Assembly (NCBI RefSeq): GCF_900177815.1
Contig: NZ_FXAZ01000007.1
Span: forward strand, 62,001 to 126,000
Length of the DNA stretch: 64,000 nucleotides
DNA from: Paenibacillus aquistagni
Lineage (GTDB): Bacteria; Bacillota; Bacilli; Paenibacillales; Paenibacillaceae
Direction of reading: 5' to 3'
The notes under the pieces were generated by a model that was not told where the DNA came from, ran no database searches, and saw only the letters and a program-made list of their open reading frames with translations. This document shows positions 54,010-63,411 of the stretch, piece by piece (the stretch's first letter is position 1; every line of letters begins with the position of its first letter). The position numbers and the translations under genes were made by a program.

Positions 54010-55515
54010 TTAGTCTAACTTCGGATCAAGTGCATCGCGCAAACCGTCACCTAAGAAGTTAAAGGATAACACCAAAGCAATAATGGCGAGCCCTGGATAA
54101 ATGGCCAGGTATGAATGGGACTCTAGATACGCGCTGCCTACTTTAAGAATATTGCCCCATTCTGGAATATGCGGCTCAACCCCTAGTCCCAGATAGCTGA
54201 GACTGCTGGTCGCAATAACCGCTCCCCCAATCGTCAAGGTCGATTTTACAATCATCGGCGCCAGAGAGTTCGGCACTACATGCTTAAACAAAATCGATAA
54301 ATGATTCGAGCCGAATGCTCTTGCCGCATCCACAAATTCATAGGTGGACACCATCATGACATTCGCCCGCATCGTCCTCGCATAGGTTGGAATCGAGCCT
54401 ACACTAAGAGCGATGATGAGATTGACCGTATTGGCCCCAAATGCTGCGATAATGGCAATGGCAAGCAGGATGCCTGGAATGGCGTACAGCACATCAAGCA
54501 CACGCATGATGATGTTGTCTGTCATCTTTCCAAAATAACCGGACAATGCGCCAAGGGCGCCACCGATAATGGCGGGTATCAAGGTAGTTGCGAGACCAAC
54601 CAGAAGCGATATCCTTGCACCGAACACGATCCGTGAGAACAAATCCCGGCCGAAATTATCCGTGCCAAACGGATAGGCAAGACTGGAGTGCTGCAGGATT
54701 GCCTCATAATTGTTCTCTACAGCAAAGCTGTACTCGAAGGTAAGCAGGCTGCACATGGATAAGGTAAAAATAAATAAGATAAAGAACAACCCGAGCATTG
54801 AAGTGTTGCTGTTCGTGAGCCGCTCCCAGATGCTGCTTCGCTTTGCGTAATTAGGATTTAGGCTTTGACGGCACTTAGCGATCAGTCGAAGCCCCAGAAT
54901 CAAAGCAAACAAGTTGCCGGTAACAGCGGTTGCGATTAGAATTCCTGCTAATGCATTGGTCCAGCTAGGGTAATTCCCTAAGCGATCAATCCTAATGACA
55001 ATAAGCAGCCCTGCGAATTGGATGACCGTTATGATGCTCAAGAGCAGCATGCCAACCATAAAGGTATCGGACACATAAGGCTTAAATAAGTTAACAGCCG
55101 ATACTGCGGTGACAAACAGCTGCGTAAGCACCATGTAAACGCCAAGCGTATATTCCGCGCTCTTCTTACGCTTCACTAATTGTGCAGCTGCGGTCACGGT
55201 GAACACATTGCCCGTCACCACGCTCAACAGCAACACCCCGGCAAGCGCACGGGTCAGCGGTTGGATGCCCCCTCGCTTCAATACATCACCGCGAATGCGA
55301 ATCGCAATGATCGCCTGAAGCAGTGTACAGCCCGCATAGGCAAGTCCTAAGGCTAGCAGCGCTGGCTTCACGCTTCCGGCACTGTTGTCAAAGCTGTTCA
55401 GCAGCAAGATGATCGTGAGAATAAAGGAAACGATCCAGGCAAAGTGAGCCTGCCCGTACTCTCGCACTGATTTGATATGAAATGAAATGTCTTGAGCCGT
55501 AAGATTCTTTTTCAT
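54010..55515 (-). CDS. Peptide ABC transporter permease OppC-like with long N-terminal membrane extension
   Basis: About 501 residues instead of the usual 300. Residues 1-230 form an extra region with about six membrane segments in two similar halves ([20 protein letters not shown] and [20 protein letters not shown] are repeats). The permease domain follows from about 235: [20 protein letters not shown] and the coupling region [20 protein letters not shown]. The start at 55515 is preferred. It lies 15 bp after oppB. The extension may be sensory or a fused partner. Confidence 0.9.
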   Translation of the reverse strand: MKKNLTAQDISFHIKSVREYGQAHFAWIVSFILTIILLLNSFDNSAGSVKPALLALGLAYAGCTLLQAIIAIRIRGDVLKRGGIQPLTRALAGVLLLSVVTGNVFTVTAAAQLVKRKKSAEYTLGVYMVLTQLFVTAVSAVNLFKPYVSDTFMVGMLLLSIITVIQFAGLLIVIRIDRLGNYPSWTNALAGILIATAVTGNLFALILGLRLIAKCRQSLNPNYAKRSSIWERLTNSNTSMLGLFFILFIFTLSMCSLLTFEYSFAVENNYEAILQHSSLAYPFGTDNFGRDLFSRIVFGARISLLVGLATTLIPAIIGGALGALSGYFGKMTDNIIMRVLDVLYAIPGILLAIAIIAAFGANTVNLIIALSVGSIPTYARTMRANVMMVSTYEFVDAARAFGSNHLSILFKHVVPNSLAPMIVKSTLTIGGAVIATSSLSYLGLGVEPHIPEWGNILKVGSAYLESHSYLAIYPGLAIIALVLSFNFLGDGLRDALDPKLD

Positions 55516-55529
55516 GACGCACACCTGCT

Positions 55530-56984
55530 TCAGTATTGTTTCATCTTGGATCGAATCCGCGGATCGAAAAAGGCATAGAGAATATCAATCATGACATTAA
55601 TGATCGAGATCGTGATGGCCGTATATACAACGCCGCCCATGATGGCTGGAATGTCAGGAATAAACTGCTTATCGACAATATAGCTTCCAATCCCGCTAAT
55701 ATTGAATACTTTCTCAGTCACAGCAGCTCCCCCAAGAATGCCGCCGAACTGCAGTCCAACCACCGTAATGATGGGAATCATCGCATTGCTCGCCGCATGC
55801 CTAAGCAATACACCTCGACGCTTCAGCCCCTTGGCCCGCGCCGTGAGAATGTAGTCCTCATTGATGACCTCAAGCATCGAGGAGCGCGTCATTCTGGCGA
55901 CTGCGGCAGTAAGCCCCGTGCCAAGCACAATCACTGGCATAATCATAGAGAGCCAATTCTGCGGATTGAAAGTTGCCGGCAGCCAGTGGAGCTTGATCGA
56001 GAAGTTCAGTATGAAGATCAACCCCTGCCAAAAGTTCGGTATCGACAAGCCCAATAATGCGATAAACATAAAAGTATAATCAAAAAATGAGTTCGGCCGA
56101 GTGGCTGAAATCATGCCTACAGGAATCGCTATGATCAGTGCCACGAATAAAGAAATGACAGATAATGTAAGGGTTATCGGAAACTTATTCGCTATGGCTG
56201 TCGTTACCTGCTCATTGCCTGCAAAAGACTTCCCAAGATCAAAGGTCAAGATGCCCTTGAGATTGTTCCACAGCTGTACCAGATAGGGCTGATCGAGCCC
56301 ATAGATCTGATTGAAGTTGTCAATCTGTTCCTTAGTTGCCGTCTCGCCCAATATATTCGCTGCCGGATTAAGCGGCGATAAATGCAAGATGGTGAAGACA
56401 ACGATGGCGACACCCAATATCACAAGCAGCGTCATGACAAGACGCTCCATCAAATACTTAAGATAAGGACTGTTGTACAGCAGAATCATAAGATGCATAG
56501 GCAGTCCAAGCACGCCTGAGAAGATCCAAAACCACGGCTTATTCATAAGCTCGGCAAAGGTGTCGGCAAAGCTCAATCTCGTCTGGCCCTGCTCAGCCAG
56601 TCTCGCTTCTGTCCGCTCCTCTAGTGTCCGGTTGAATTCCTCCTCCGTCCACCGCTCAATCTGCCGCTTTCGCTCCTGCTCGCTTATCTTGCCGCCGAAA
56701 AATTGCTCCTTGCGATCAAGCTGTTCAGCAAAGGAGCTTTGAAGCTCCTTCTTATAGTCAGAGTCCAGCAGTTCCTGCTTCGTCCTCCTTCGAATCTCGG
56801 AATAGGTGTCACTCCGTCTTTGATAGAGGTAGAAGAGGAGTACAACGAAATTGACGGGCAAGCCCACTAACAGCACGATCCATCGATAGATAGGATGCAG
56901 CAGCATCTTACGATAGGCGCTGCCAATGATGTCGGCAAGTCCTGCATTCGAGTGTACGTCTCTTACCCTTAAGGCCTCCTTCAT
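55530..56984 (-). CDS. Peptide ABC transporter permease OppB-like with N-terminal extension
   Basis: About 484 residues instead of the usual 310. Residues 1-175 add two membrane segments ([20 protein letters not shown] and [20 protein letters not shown]) separated by a Glu/Arg-rich coiled coil. The canonical permease follows from about 180 ([32 protein letters not shown] [14 protein letters not shown], and the coupling loop [19 protein letters not shown]). The start at 56984 follows GAGGAAG; an upstream ATG is less well placed. First gene of the oppB-oppC-oppA operon. Confidence 0.9.
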   Translation of the reverse strand: MKEALRVRDVHSNAGLADIIGSAYRKMLLHPIYRWIVLLVGLPVNFVVLLFYLYQRRSDTYSEIRRRTKQELLDSDYKKELQSSFAEQLDRKEQFFGGKISEQERKRQIERWTEEEFNRTLEERTEARLAEQGQTRLSFADTFAELMNKPWFWIFSGVLGLPMHLMILLYNSPYLKYLMERLVMTLLVILGVAIVVFTILHLSPLNPAANILGETATKEQIDNFNQIYGLDQPYLVQLWNNLKGILTFDLGKSFAGNEQVTTAIANKFPITLTLSVISLFVALIIAIPVGMISATRPNSFFDYTFMFIALLGLSIPNFWQGLIFILNFSIKLHWLPATFNPQNWLSMIMPVIVLGTGLTAAVARMTRSSMLEVINEDYILTARAKGLKRRGVLLRHAASNAMIPIITVVGLQFGGILGGAAVTEKVFNISGIGSYIVDKQFIPDIPAIMGGVVYTAITISIINVMIDILYAFFDPRIRSKMKQY

Positions 56985-57038
56985 TGTCACTACTTCCTCT
57001 CGCATTCTATTAAATTGCATAATTCCGATCTGTATAGT

Positions 57039-57067
57039 ATATTATAGACAAGCTTTTTAAAAGTCAA
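57039..57067 (-). promoter_or_regulatory. sigma-A promoter of the oppBCA operon
   Basis: Minus strand TTGACT, 17 bases, TAATAT (or 15 bases to an overlapping TATAAT). About 55 bases upstream of the oppB start, in the region shared with divergent oppDF. The rest of this 203-bp region is very AT-rich. Confidence 0.6.
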
Positions 57068-57187
57068 TAATTTCTATAGTAATCTTTGTAACAATATAAA
57101 TCGTTCGTTACTACAATTTCAATGTTTTCTTTGTTATTTTGTGGCAGTTTGTTGCCGATAACAATATCCTAGACAGCAGGTGAATCG

Positions 57188-58915
57188 ATGGAAACGATAT
57201 TGCAGGTCCATAATCTACATGTCTCCTTTCAAGGAAGAGAGCGTGAAGTCGATGCCGTTCGCGGCGTAAGCTTTGAAGTCAAGAAGGGAGAAACGCTTGG
57301 CATCGTAGGAGAATCCGGCAGCGGCAAGAGTGTAACTGCACGTTCAATCATGCGTCTTCTTCCGTCTCCTCCCTCCTATGTAAAGGATGGCGAGATTCTC
57401 TTCCTTGGCGAGAACATTGCGCATAAGAGCGAGAAAGAAATGGAGAGCATCCGCGGACGCGACATCGGCATGATCTTTCAAGATCCGATGACCTCCTTGA
57501 ACCCGACGATGAAGATCGGCAAGCAAATCACAGAGAGCTTGATGAAGCATCAGAAGCTGTCTCGTCAACAGGCGAAGCAAGAAGCCATCGACATGCTGAA
57601 GCTCGTTGGCATTCGGGATAGTGAGGCGCGCTACGAGCAATATCCGCATGAATTCTCCGGCGGCATGCGGCAGCGCGTCATGATTGCCATTGCGCTCGCC
57701 TGCCGACCGCAGCTGCTTATCGCGGATGAGCCGACTACCGCGCTTGATGTGACTATTCAAGCACAGATTCTAAATGTGATGAAAAGCATGCAGGAGCGCC
57801 TTGGCATCTCCATTATTCTGATCACGCACGATCTCGGCGTTGTTGCCGGCATGTGTGATCGTGTCGTGGTGATGAAGGAAGGCGAGGTTGTAGAGACAGG
57901 AACAACGGAGGAGATCTTCGAGCGTCCTAAGCATCCATATACGCTGAAGCTGCTGAATGCTCTGCCTAAGCTTCATGAGAAGAAGAAGCCGAAGGAGGCG
58001 CCGCTTATTCTAATTCCTAATGCTGCAGAGCCGCTCATTGAGGTACAGGGCTTGAAGCGTTATTTCCAGCTTGGCAAAGGCCAGGTCTTGAAGGCGGTCG
58101 ATGATATCAGCTTTCATATTAAGCAAGGCGAGACCTTGGGGGTCGTTGGCGAATCCGGCTCAGGCAAATCGACGACCGGACGCACCATTCTGCGCCTTCA
58201 TGAGCCTACGGCAGGCGATGTCCGCTATCAAGGGATGTCCATTGGCCGCATGAACAATAAGGAAATGAAAATGATGCGCCGCTACATGCAGATGATCTTC
58301 CAAGATCCTTATGCATCGCTTAATCCGCGCTATAAGGTGCTTGATATTATCGGTGAAGCCCTTGACGTGCAGAAGCTCTCGCTAAGCAAGCTGGAACGCC
58401 GGAAGAGAGTAGAGGAGCTGCTTGAGATGGTTGGGCTGGATGCATCCTTTGCCCTTCGCTTTCCACACGAATTCTCTGGAGGTCAAAGACAGCGCATCGG
58501 CATTGCGCGAGCGCTTGCCGTCGATCCGAAGTTCATCGTATGCGATGAGCCGCTGTCCGCACTGGACGTATCCATTCAAGCACAGATTGTTAAGCTGCTT
58601 GAGGAGCTGCAGCAGCGGCTTCAGCTGACCTATCTCTTCATTGCCCATGATCTGTCGATGGTCAAGCATATCAGCGACCGTGTAGCTGTCATGTACATGG
58701 GCAAGATTGTCGAGCTGGCCGAGAGCGAGGAGTTGTATTCGAATCCGCAGCATGATTATACGAAGTCATTGCTGGCGGCGATTCCGATTCCTGATCCCAA
58801 GATTGAAGCACAGAAGAGCCGCAAGCTGATGGACGAGTCGTCCTTAGAGGATAAGTATAATGTGGCGAATGCCAAGTTGGTTGAAGTTAGCAAAGGACAC
58901 TGGGTCGCGGTATAG
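57188..58915 (+). CDS. Fused peptide ABC transporter ATPase (OppD-OppF type)
   Basis: A 575-residue protein with two ABC domains. Each has Walker A GESGSGKS (about residues 38-45 and 320-327), a signature (EFSGGMRQR and EFSGGQRQR) and Walker B with [14 protein letters not shown] and [14 protein letters not shown]. The first half ends with an OppD-like C-terminal region. It energises the divergently encoded OppBC permeases. The fusion of OppD and OppF into one chain is known but less common than separate genes. Confidence 0.94.
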   Translation: METILQVHNLHVSFQGREREVDAVRGVSFEVKKGETLGIVGESGSGKSVTARSIMRLLPSPPSYVKDGEILFLGENIAHKSEKEMESIRGRDIGMIFQDPMTSLNPTMKIGKQITESLMKHQKLSRQQAKQEAIDMLKLVGIRDSEARYEQYPHEFSGGMRQRVMIAIALACRPQLLIADEPTTALDVTIQAQILNVMKSMQERLGISIILITHDLGVVAGMCDRVVVMKEGEVVETGTTEEIFERPKHPYTLKLLNALPKLHEKKKPKEAPLILIPNAAEPLIEVQGLKRYFQLGKGQVLKAVDDISFHIKQGETLGVVGESGSGKSTTGRTILRLHEPTAGDVRYQGMSIGRMNNKEMKMMRRYMQMIFQDPYASLNPRYKVLDIIGEALDVQKLSLSKLERRKRVEELLEMVGLDASFALRFPHEFSGGQRQRIGIARALAVDPKFIVCDEPLSALDVSIQAQIVKLLEELQQRLQLTYLFIAHDLSMVKHISDRVAVMYMGKIVELAESEELYSNPQHDYTKSLLAAIPIPDPKIEAQKSRKLMDESSLEDKYNVANAKLVEVSKGHWVAV

Positions 58916-58985
58916 TAGAACGTAGAGTAGTCCAATGTTCTCGGAACTGGCGAGAGCGCCATTACAAGCAGTTGCTTAGACACAA

Positions 58986-59036
58986 AGCATCCCCCTATTC
59001 AAAGTAGAACTGTTCTACTTTGAATAGGGGGATGCT
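58986..59036. terminator. 24-bp perfect inverted repeat, bidirectional terminator
   Basis: AGCATCCCCCTATTC and the following nine bases pair without mismatch with the second arm around a three-base loop. It lies between the convergent oppDF and the 139-residue gene and has A/T-rich flanks (AAAG left, GTTTGTT right). Confidence 0.85.
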
Positions 59037-59056
59037 GTTTGTTAGGCGTGCTCTGA

Positions 59057-59476
59057 TTACTTGGACTGCTCTGTCAGCAAATCCGACAGTAAGAAAGATA
59101 CATTGTCGGATTGCGTATACACGACCATATCACAGCCTAATAATCGGTAAATCGAACGCGGATAATGATTCTTCGTGATGATTACGATGCGCTCGCTGGT
59201 GCAAGGCCTTATAAGCTGCAGCAAACGGCACGTCAAGGTAAAGCTGGATTCAAACAAATAAATGCGTCCAATCGGCGTCTCCGGTGGAAACGTCATGCTG
59301 TCGGCTGTACGAATCTTCCATACCTCATGAATGCCAAGCTTCTCCATGCGCTTTATTCCTCGCATGTTATTCACGATTGCTGCAACCTTCATCCCTGCTC
59401 CGCGCAGTTGGCGAATAAAATCCTCGCCCATCGTATTCGGAGCGAATATAGTTATCATTCGATCCGTGTGCTGCAT
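59057..59476 (-). CDS. Small Rossmann-like (RCK/TrkA-N-like) protein under a c-di-AMP riboswitch
   Basis: A 139-residue soluble protein. MITIFAPNTMGEDFIRQLRG and AAIVNNMRGIKRMEKLG look like the first strand-helix-strand of a Rossmann fold, and the later IYLFESSFTLTCRLLQLI, ERIVIITKNHYPRSIYRLLG and DMVVYTQSD follow the order of an RCK/TrkA N-terminal domain (strand, helix, strand, LGAD-like turn). The glycine-rich NAD loop is degenerate. The match is by pattern only. It is preceded by a c-di-AMP riboswitch; in Bacillus many genes so controlled concern potassium or cell-wall homeostasis, which would agree with an RCK-like role. Confidence 0.72.
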   Translation of the reverse strand: MQHTDRMITIFAPNTMGEDFIRQLRGAGMKVAAIVNNMRGIKRMEKLGIHEVWKIRTADSMTFPPETPIGRIYLFESSFTLTCRLLQLIRPCTSERIVIITKNHYPRSIYRLLGCDMVVYTQSDNVSFLLSDLLTEQSK

Positions 59477-59568
59477 AAATTTTGGCGCCTCCTTATCCCG
59501 TATCCACCTTTCCTTCGGGTGAGAGGCCGTACTTAAACCGTAGTGTCACGCTAGGTTTTCATCATCAT

Positions 59569-59758
59569 GCCTCTCCTCGGACGCTTACGAGGTTAGCTGT
59601 CGGGTTCGGAATCGAAGAGTCGCCCTACCAGCCTTTTTCACGGAATGGAGTGCAGACATTGCCCTCCCTCTTCCTGCTTGGCCAGATTCACCCCGTCTTC
59701 AGGCCGCAAGCATAGCTGCTTAAGCGCCTGAATAATCATTGGTTCCCCCGCTTCCGAA
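59569..59758 (-). promoter_or_regulatory. c-di-AMP (ydaO/yuaA) riboswitch
   Basis: Minus strand carries hallmark segments in order: GGGGGAACCA (59740-59749), GGGGTGAATCTG (59683-59694), and CCCGACAGCTAAC (59592-59604) followed by CTCG and GAGGAGAGG. The last segment is nearly identical to the B. subtilis ydaO riboswitch. Downstream, GAGAGGC (59569-59575) can pair with GCCTCTC (59521-59527), and the latter could alternatively pair with the ribosome binding site GGAGGC of the 139-residue gene, a possible translational switch. Confidence 0.85.
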
Positions 59759-60233
59759 CATAACGGAACTCAGCGATCAAGACGATAACGGTTGTTCTAC
59801 TGTTGATGAAGTGAATCTTACTCCTTCCCCAAGAGACTGTAAATGGGAGCAAATGTTCATATATGTCCTTGTTTGAGCCATTGTCGTACAAAATCCTGTT
59901 TAATCTCAACTTTTCTGCTCCATATCTCTGTCTCCCTCATGCTATCGCTCTAATGCAATGCCTATTTAGCTTGAAGCAGATAAATGGCGATTAAGCAGCT
60001 TGTAACCGCTTCATCGAAATAAATTCGTTCTATTTAAGCTTTAGCGTGACAACAATCCACTCTTCATTTAGGCATCATACGCCATAAATAAAGACCTTCA
60101 TCTCCACCTTGCAGCGGAAAACGAGGTCTCATGTGTAACCTTGCTATATTCCCCTATCGAGCTTGCCATACGAACATTTTCATCAGTCAGCCCAAGTCCA
60201 GCAGGAGGATTTGGCTCCCGTATCCCCTACTAT
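59759..60233. other. Intergenic region upstream of the riboswitch
   Basis: About 475 bases without a gene I can support. It should hold the promoter of the riboswitch transcript, which I could not locate. A weak hairpin at 60092-60129 (AGACCT / AGGTCT, long loop) followed by a T-rich stretch on the minus strand may end the cgeB-like transcript. Confidence 0.4.
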
Positions 60234-61430
60234 CTACCCAAAGATAGTACCCAGCAGCTGATTCAAGCGATTGGCATAGGTATGATCGCGAAGCGTTCGC
60301 TCAAGTCCACGCAAGGCGATATTGCGCCGTTCGTCTTCATGTTTCAGATAATGATCGATTTTGGCCATCATCTCTTCTGGCGAGCTGTAAGTCTCAATTT
60401 CAACTCCTGGCGTATAGAAACGTCCAAGATCACTGCGAATGTCGGTTAACTGCAGCGTGCCGCACAGCATAATCTCAAACGTTCTTGGATTAGGCGAGGA
60501 TGCCATAATTCTAGTCGAATTGGTATTTACCGATTCATCGTCAGGCGAACGATGCATATTGATAACAATCTTCGTGGTATTATATGTCTCTGCCGTATCC
60601 TGTGGACTCATCCACTTCCCAAGGTCAATTCTTGATTCATAATGGTGATACTTCGATAATCGGTCCCACCACAACCCAGAAAAATAAGCATTATATTGCA
60701 TCATGCGATCAACAATAGGCTCGAAAAATCGAACGCGGTTCCAATAGGCCGTCCCAACAAATCCTACATCACGCTGTCCCGGCGAAGGTGTTGTCTTAGG
60801 CCTAAAGTGTCCAGGGTAGGCGCCAAATGGCAAGTAATAAACATGAGGGCAGCCTAATGACTGATAGAAGCCCACATTATTCAATTCCAATGTAAAGACA
60901 TAATGATAGTGTGTGACGACTCGCGCCATCGTATCGGTGTAGTAAGGATCATCCGTGATCCATACAGCTGTTCGAATGCCTAGGTTGCGCAGTTCATCAA
61001 GCTGCTCTGCAGTAAAGTCCATGCCGTCCAAGACAAGCACAAGATCTGGCCTTAGATCAGCTGCCATAGAAGCAACCGAATCCTTAGGCCCTGCAATCGT
61101 TACACGGCTGACCAGACCTTGCAGCGAAGCGACCATCGCTTCATCAATAGGCGAATAAGGCATGCCTTTCCCCGTAGATACATATAGAACATGCAGCGGC
61201 CGGTATTTTACGTCGGGATGAACCGTGTTAAACAGTACATCAGCGCGTGCTCGCAAATATCCTTCTTGAAACCCATCATGCAGCCCTTGAGCCCGCCCCC
61301 GTTTTTTCCAGTTCACTCTAACCCGGACTGATTTCTTGCTTCTACCTCGGCGCTTCCATCTGCTGCTGCGAAGCAGCTTTTTTTTGCGTAAGGGTAATCG
61401 TCGTCGCTGGCGAACACTCTTCCTGGCCAT
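60234..61430 (-). CDS. CgeB-like spore-surface glycosyltransferase with Arg/Lys-rich N-terminus
   Basis: A 398-residue protein. Residues 1-48 are extremely Arg/Lys-rich (KSVRQRRRLPLRKKKLL), followed by QGLHDGFQEGYLRARADV. From about 60 on it is a CgeB-family glycosyltransferase: YVSTGKGMPYSPIDEAMVAS, TAVWITDDPYYTDTM, YYLPFGAYPGHFRP, VGFVGTAYWNRV and the C-terminal RTFEIMLCGTLQL donor motif. B. subtilis cgeAB is sigma-K/GerE dependent and affects the outermost spore layer. AAGGAGTG precedes the ATG. Confidence 0.9.
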   Translation of the reverse strand: MARKSVRQRRRLPLRKKKLLRSSRWKRRGRSKKSVRVRVNWKKRGRAQGLHDGFQEGYLRARADVLFNTVHPDVKYRPLHVLYVSTGKGMPYSPIDEAMVASLQGLVSRVTIAGPKDSVASMAADLRPDLVLVLDGMDFTAEQLDELRNLGIRTAVWITDDPYYTDTMARVVTHYHYVFTLELNNVGFYQSLGCPHVYYLPFGAYPGHFRPKTTPSPGQRDVGFVGTAYWNRVRFFEPIVDRMMQYNAYFSGLWWDRLSKYHHYESRIDLGKWMSPQDTAETYNTTKIVINMHRSPDDESVNTNSTRIMASSPNPRTFEIMLCGTLQLTDIRSDLGRFYTPGVEIETYSSPEEMMAKIDHYLKHEDERRNIALRGLERTLRDHTYANRLNQLLGTIFG

Positions 61431-61508
61431 GTCATCACTCCTTGTGCCATGATTCTCTCTGCTCGTTCAGCCTCGCTGCATTCCTTTACTTCATCCCGCC
61501 GCCCTTGA

Positions 61509-61711
61509 TCACGCCAACCACTCTAGCAGACGATGTACACGATACTCATACCAATGCCGGCTGTAGGTCGTCTGTACAGCCCGAAGCGCGATCGCAAGCC
61601 GTTCTTGCTCATGCGCCAAATCATATTGAATCTCCGTGAACTCCATTTATAAGAAGCATGTTGTGTTCGTGAACGCACTCTTCTTTTTGCAGCTAGTCGA
61701 GCTTGTTTCAT
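61509..61711 (-). CDS. Small Arg-rich protein(s) upstream of cgeB-like gene, reading frame uncertain
   Basis: An ATG at 61711 follows AAGGAG and opens a 62-residue Arg-rich frame (KQARLAAKRRVRSRTQHASY) ending at 61523. A second, overlapping frame from an ATG at 61646 to 61509 encodes 45 residues with a much more protein-like composition (IQYDLAHEQERLAIALRAV, then YRVHRLLEWLA) but no ribosome binding site. An Arg-rich start followed by a helical segment is the layout of the neighbours, so one protein with a frameshift between the two frames near 61640 is possible. Two overlapping genes are the alternative. Confidence 0.4.
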
Positions 61712-61983
61712 CATATTCTCCTTGCCATGTGTAAAATATGAACGACAGCGCGGTATCACTGCGGCTGTTACTTCATGCAGTCACTCTTATAGACTTCTAT
61801 CGTTATAGTCACTCTCAATATATGTCTTGCCCTGCACAAATTCATGGACCACTATCTAGGAGGCGAGCAAATCAGGCAGATGCCCCGCAATCCGATTGCA
61901 GCTCATTGCTTGTTATAGCAACACGCTCTTGTATTCGAAGCAGCGGCTCTTAGAGCGCTCAGCTCTAATCAGATTCAGCTATT

Positions 61984-62018
61984 AAAAACCCCGCAACAGC
62001 CTGTACGGCTAGCGGGGT
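61984..62018 (-). terminator. Terminator of the small-protein operon
   Basis: Minus strand: ACCCCGC pairs with GCGGGGT, with AGCC/GGCT inside, followed by TTTTT. It ends the operon 63258-62026. The stretch 61712-61983 has no clear gene; a CATATTTTA near 61736 is sigma-K-like but lacks a good -35. Confidence 0.9.
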
Positions 62019-62025
62019 GTGCCTA

Positions 62026-62307
62026 TTATGCCTTGGCCGCATAGGCCAATTGGTGACCGTCCTCGTATCCTTTGGCAAAGCCGACACGGAAGCCTTCCTC
62101 ATAAGCCGTTCCATAGCTTTGATTGAACATGCGGCCATTCCTTAAGCTCCCTTTTTTGCGGCGCTTTTTGCCGCGCAGGCTGCCTCGCTTGAGACTGCGC
62201 TTCAGCTTCTTCCCCTTTAGAGAGCCAGCGCGTTGTCCGCTTTTGCCCTTTCTTCTTGCACCGCCTCTTTTAGACGCCGCCGACAAACGATTTTTACGCT
62301 TCTTCAA
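62026..62307 (-). CDS. Lys/Arg-rich small protein with C-terminal helix
   Basis: A 93-residue protein from a TTG 8 bases after AGGAGGA. About 55 residues of Lys/Arg/Gly/Ser repeats (GSLKGKKLKRSLKRGSLRGK) are followed by SYGTAYEEGFRVGFAKGYED, a helix related to the QGLHDGFQEGY segment of the CgeB-like protein. Longer starts read through the ribosome binding site. The composition recalls CotG-like basic coat proteins. Last gene of its operon. Confidence 0.78.
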   Translation of the reverse strand: MKKRKNRLSAASKRGGARRKGKSGQRAGSLKGKKLKRSLKRGSLRGKKRRKKGSLRNGRMFNQSYGTAYEEGFRVGFAKGYEDGHQLAYAAKA

Positions 62308-62311
62308 GCTG

Positions 62312-62620
62312 CTATTCCTCCTCCACTCTATGAATCCTTGACACATCGAGCGGATACTGATGATTGAGCCAGGGCATCCCAGCACTGCCCTGCTTCACCT
62401 CTCTCCATCTCCAGCCTGTCACCGTATGGCAAAGGGATTGCTGATAGTGAGTGAGCGAAAGAATATTATCGTGGATAAGGTTCGACTGATGGCGAGACAG
62501 CTCCGATATGTCTGCTAATTGTTCTAGCAGGCGGGCAAGCGCAGCTTGGCTGCGTGCCATCGCCTCCACCATCTTAATCTGGGCTTCCGTCCGTCTATCA
62601 TAATGAGGAGAGCTGCTCAT
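62312..62620 (-). CDS. Short helical protein, paralogue 3
   Basis: A 102-residue, mainly helical protein. The N-terminal part MVEAMARSQAALARLLEQLA matches the pattern (M-x-x-A-M-A-x-x-Q-x-x-x-A-x-x-L-E) seen in its two upstream neighbours. The C-terminus (PWLNHQYPLDVSRIHRV) is specific to it. Overlaps the upstream stop by 4 bp (ATGA). Unknown function; probably a spore-surface-associated component given the neighbours. Confidence 0.8.
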   Translation of the reverse strand: MSSSPHYDRRTEAQIKMVEAMARSQAALARLLEQLADISELSRHQSNLIHDNILSLTHYQQSLCHTVTGWRWREVKQGSAGMPWLNHQYPLDVSRIHRVEEE

Positions 62621-62949
62621 GAGGAATACCCCTCTCCATCCTCGCTGTCATCTGCACTTCCACTATAATCATTTCGGGATGGTTCCACCAGGAGCACATT
62701 CATGTTGCGCGCCAAGCTGTATTGCAGCTTAGCGAGCCCCTCCAGCACCTCTATCACCTGCTCATGAATTTCCATTGGCTCATTCAACTGCTCAAGATGA
62801 GTTGCAAAAGCCTGCTGATTCAAATGATTCAATACCCAGTTTCGATTCTTCTCCGCCTCCAGCGCCTTCGCTTCAAGTATCTGCGCCACATTCCACTGCA
62901 TCTTGGCCATGGCTTCAAGCATGGTCGCATAAGCGTGTTCCCGACTCAC
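62617..62949 (-). CDS. Short helical protein, paralogue 2
   Basis: A 110-residue protein with two similar helical stretches, MLEAMAKMQWNVAQILEAKA and VIEVLEGLAKLQYSLARNMN, indicating an internal duplication of the same motif, and an acidic Ser/Asp/Gly tail. Starts 15 bp after paralogue 1 and overlaps paralogue 3. Confidence 0.8.
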   Translation of the reverse strand: MSREHAYATMLEAMAKMQWNVAQILEAKALEAEKNRNWVLNHLNQQAFATHLEQLNEPMEIHEQVIEVLEGLAKLQYSLARNMNVLLVEPSRNDYSGSADDSEDGEGYSS

Positions 62950-62964
62950 CTTGACCCACTCCTT

Positions 62965-63258
62965 CTACTCCAGATCATCTCGGGTACTCTGCATTTCACG
63001 TACAATAAACTGCAGTTGCAGCGCCATGGCATCCTCAAGTGCAGAGAGGCTGTTCAAGTAGGCAATTAGATTGCGCGTCACTTGGCCAGATTGCTCCTTA
63101 AGCCCTGCAAGCCCCTCGAATTCCGGGTGAAGATCAGGCAGATGGTGAATAATATGCGCCATCCTAACCGCGACTTGCCGCTCGGCATCCAGCACCCTTG
63201 CCATATGGGTTTGGGTATGCGACATATGCTGGATCATTTCATTTACGTTGTGCTGCAT
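62965..63258 (-). CDS. Short helical protein, paralogue 1
   Basis: A 97-residue protein. MIQHMSHTQTHMARVLDAER follows the same helix pattern as its two downstream neighbours; the C-terminal part (LEDAMALQLQFIVREMQSTR) is another helix. The ATG at 63258 is best spaced from GGAGGG; longer open frame upstream lacks support. First gene of a four-gene operon. Confidence 0.78.
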   Translation of the reverse strand: MQHNVNEMIQHMSHTQTHMARVLDAERQVAVRMAHIIHHLPDLHPEFEGLAGLKEQSGQVTRNLIAYLNSLSALEDAMALQLQFIVREMQSTRDDLE

Positions 63259-63329
63259 CATCATCCCTCCAAAATGCCTATATGGCCTGTGCCTTGTCTC
63301 CTCATAAATCAGGCATACGCATGTCTCTA

Positions 63330-63356
63330 CAACATATGCCGTGCCTATCCATCTGT
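63330..63356 (-). promoter_or_regulatory. Candidate sigma-K promoter of the small-protein operon
   Basis: Minus strand AC, 16 bases, CATATGTTG: one mismatch to CATANNNTA. About 70 bases before the start at 63258. Confidence 0.35.
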
Positions 63357-63411
63357 ATACGGTCATTTTGCCTAAATGTCCTGGATCTGTACTTTGAGAT
63401 AAAAGACAAGA

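Noticed and set aside
59482..59715. 77-residue plus-strand frame
   Set aside because: It lies antisense to the c-di-AMP riboswitch, whose conserved motifs explain the sequence.
61738..61953. 71-residue plus-strand frame
   Set aside because: No ribosome binding site and Ser/Arg/Cys composition typical of a chance frame.
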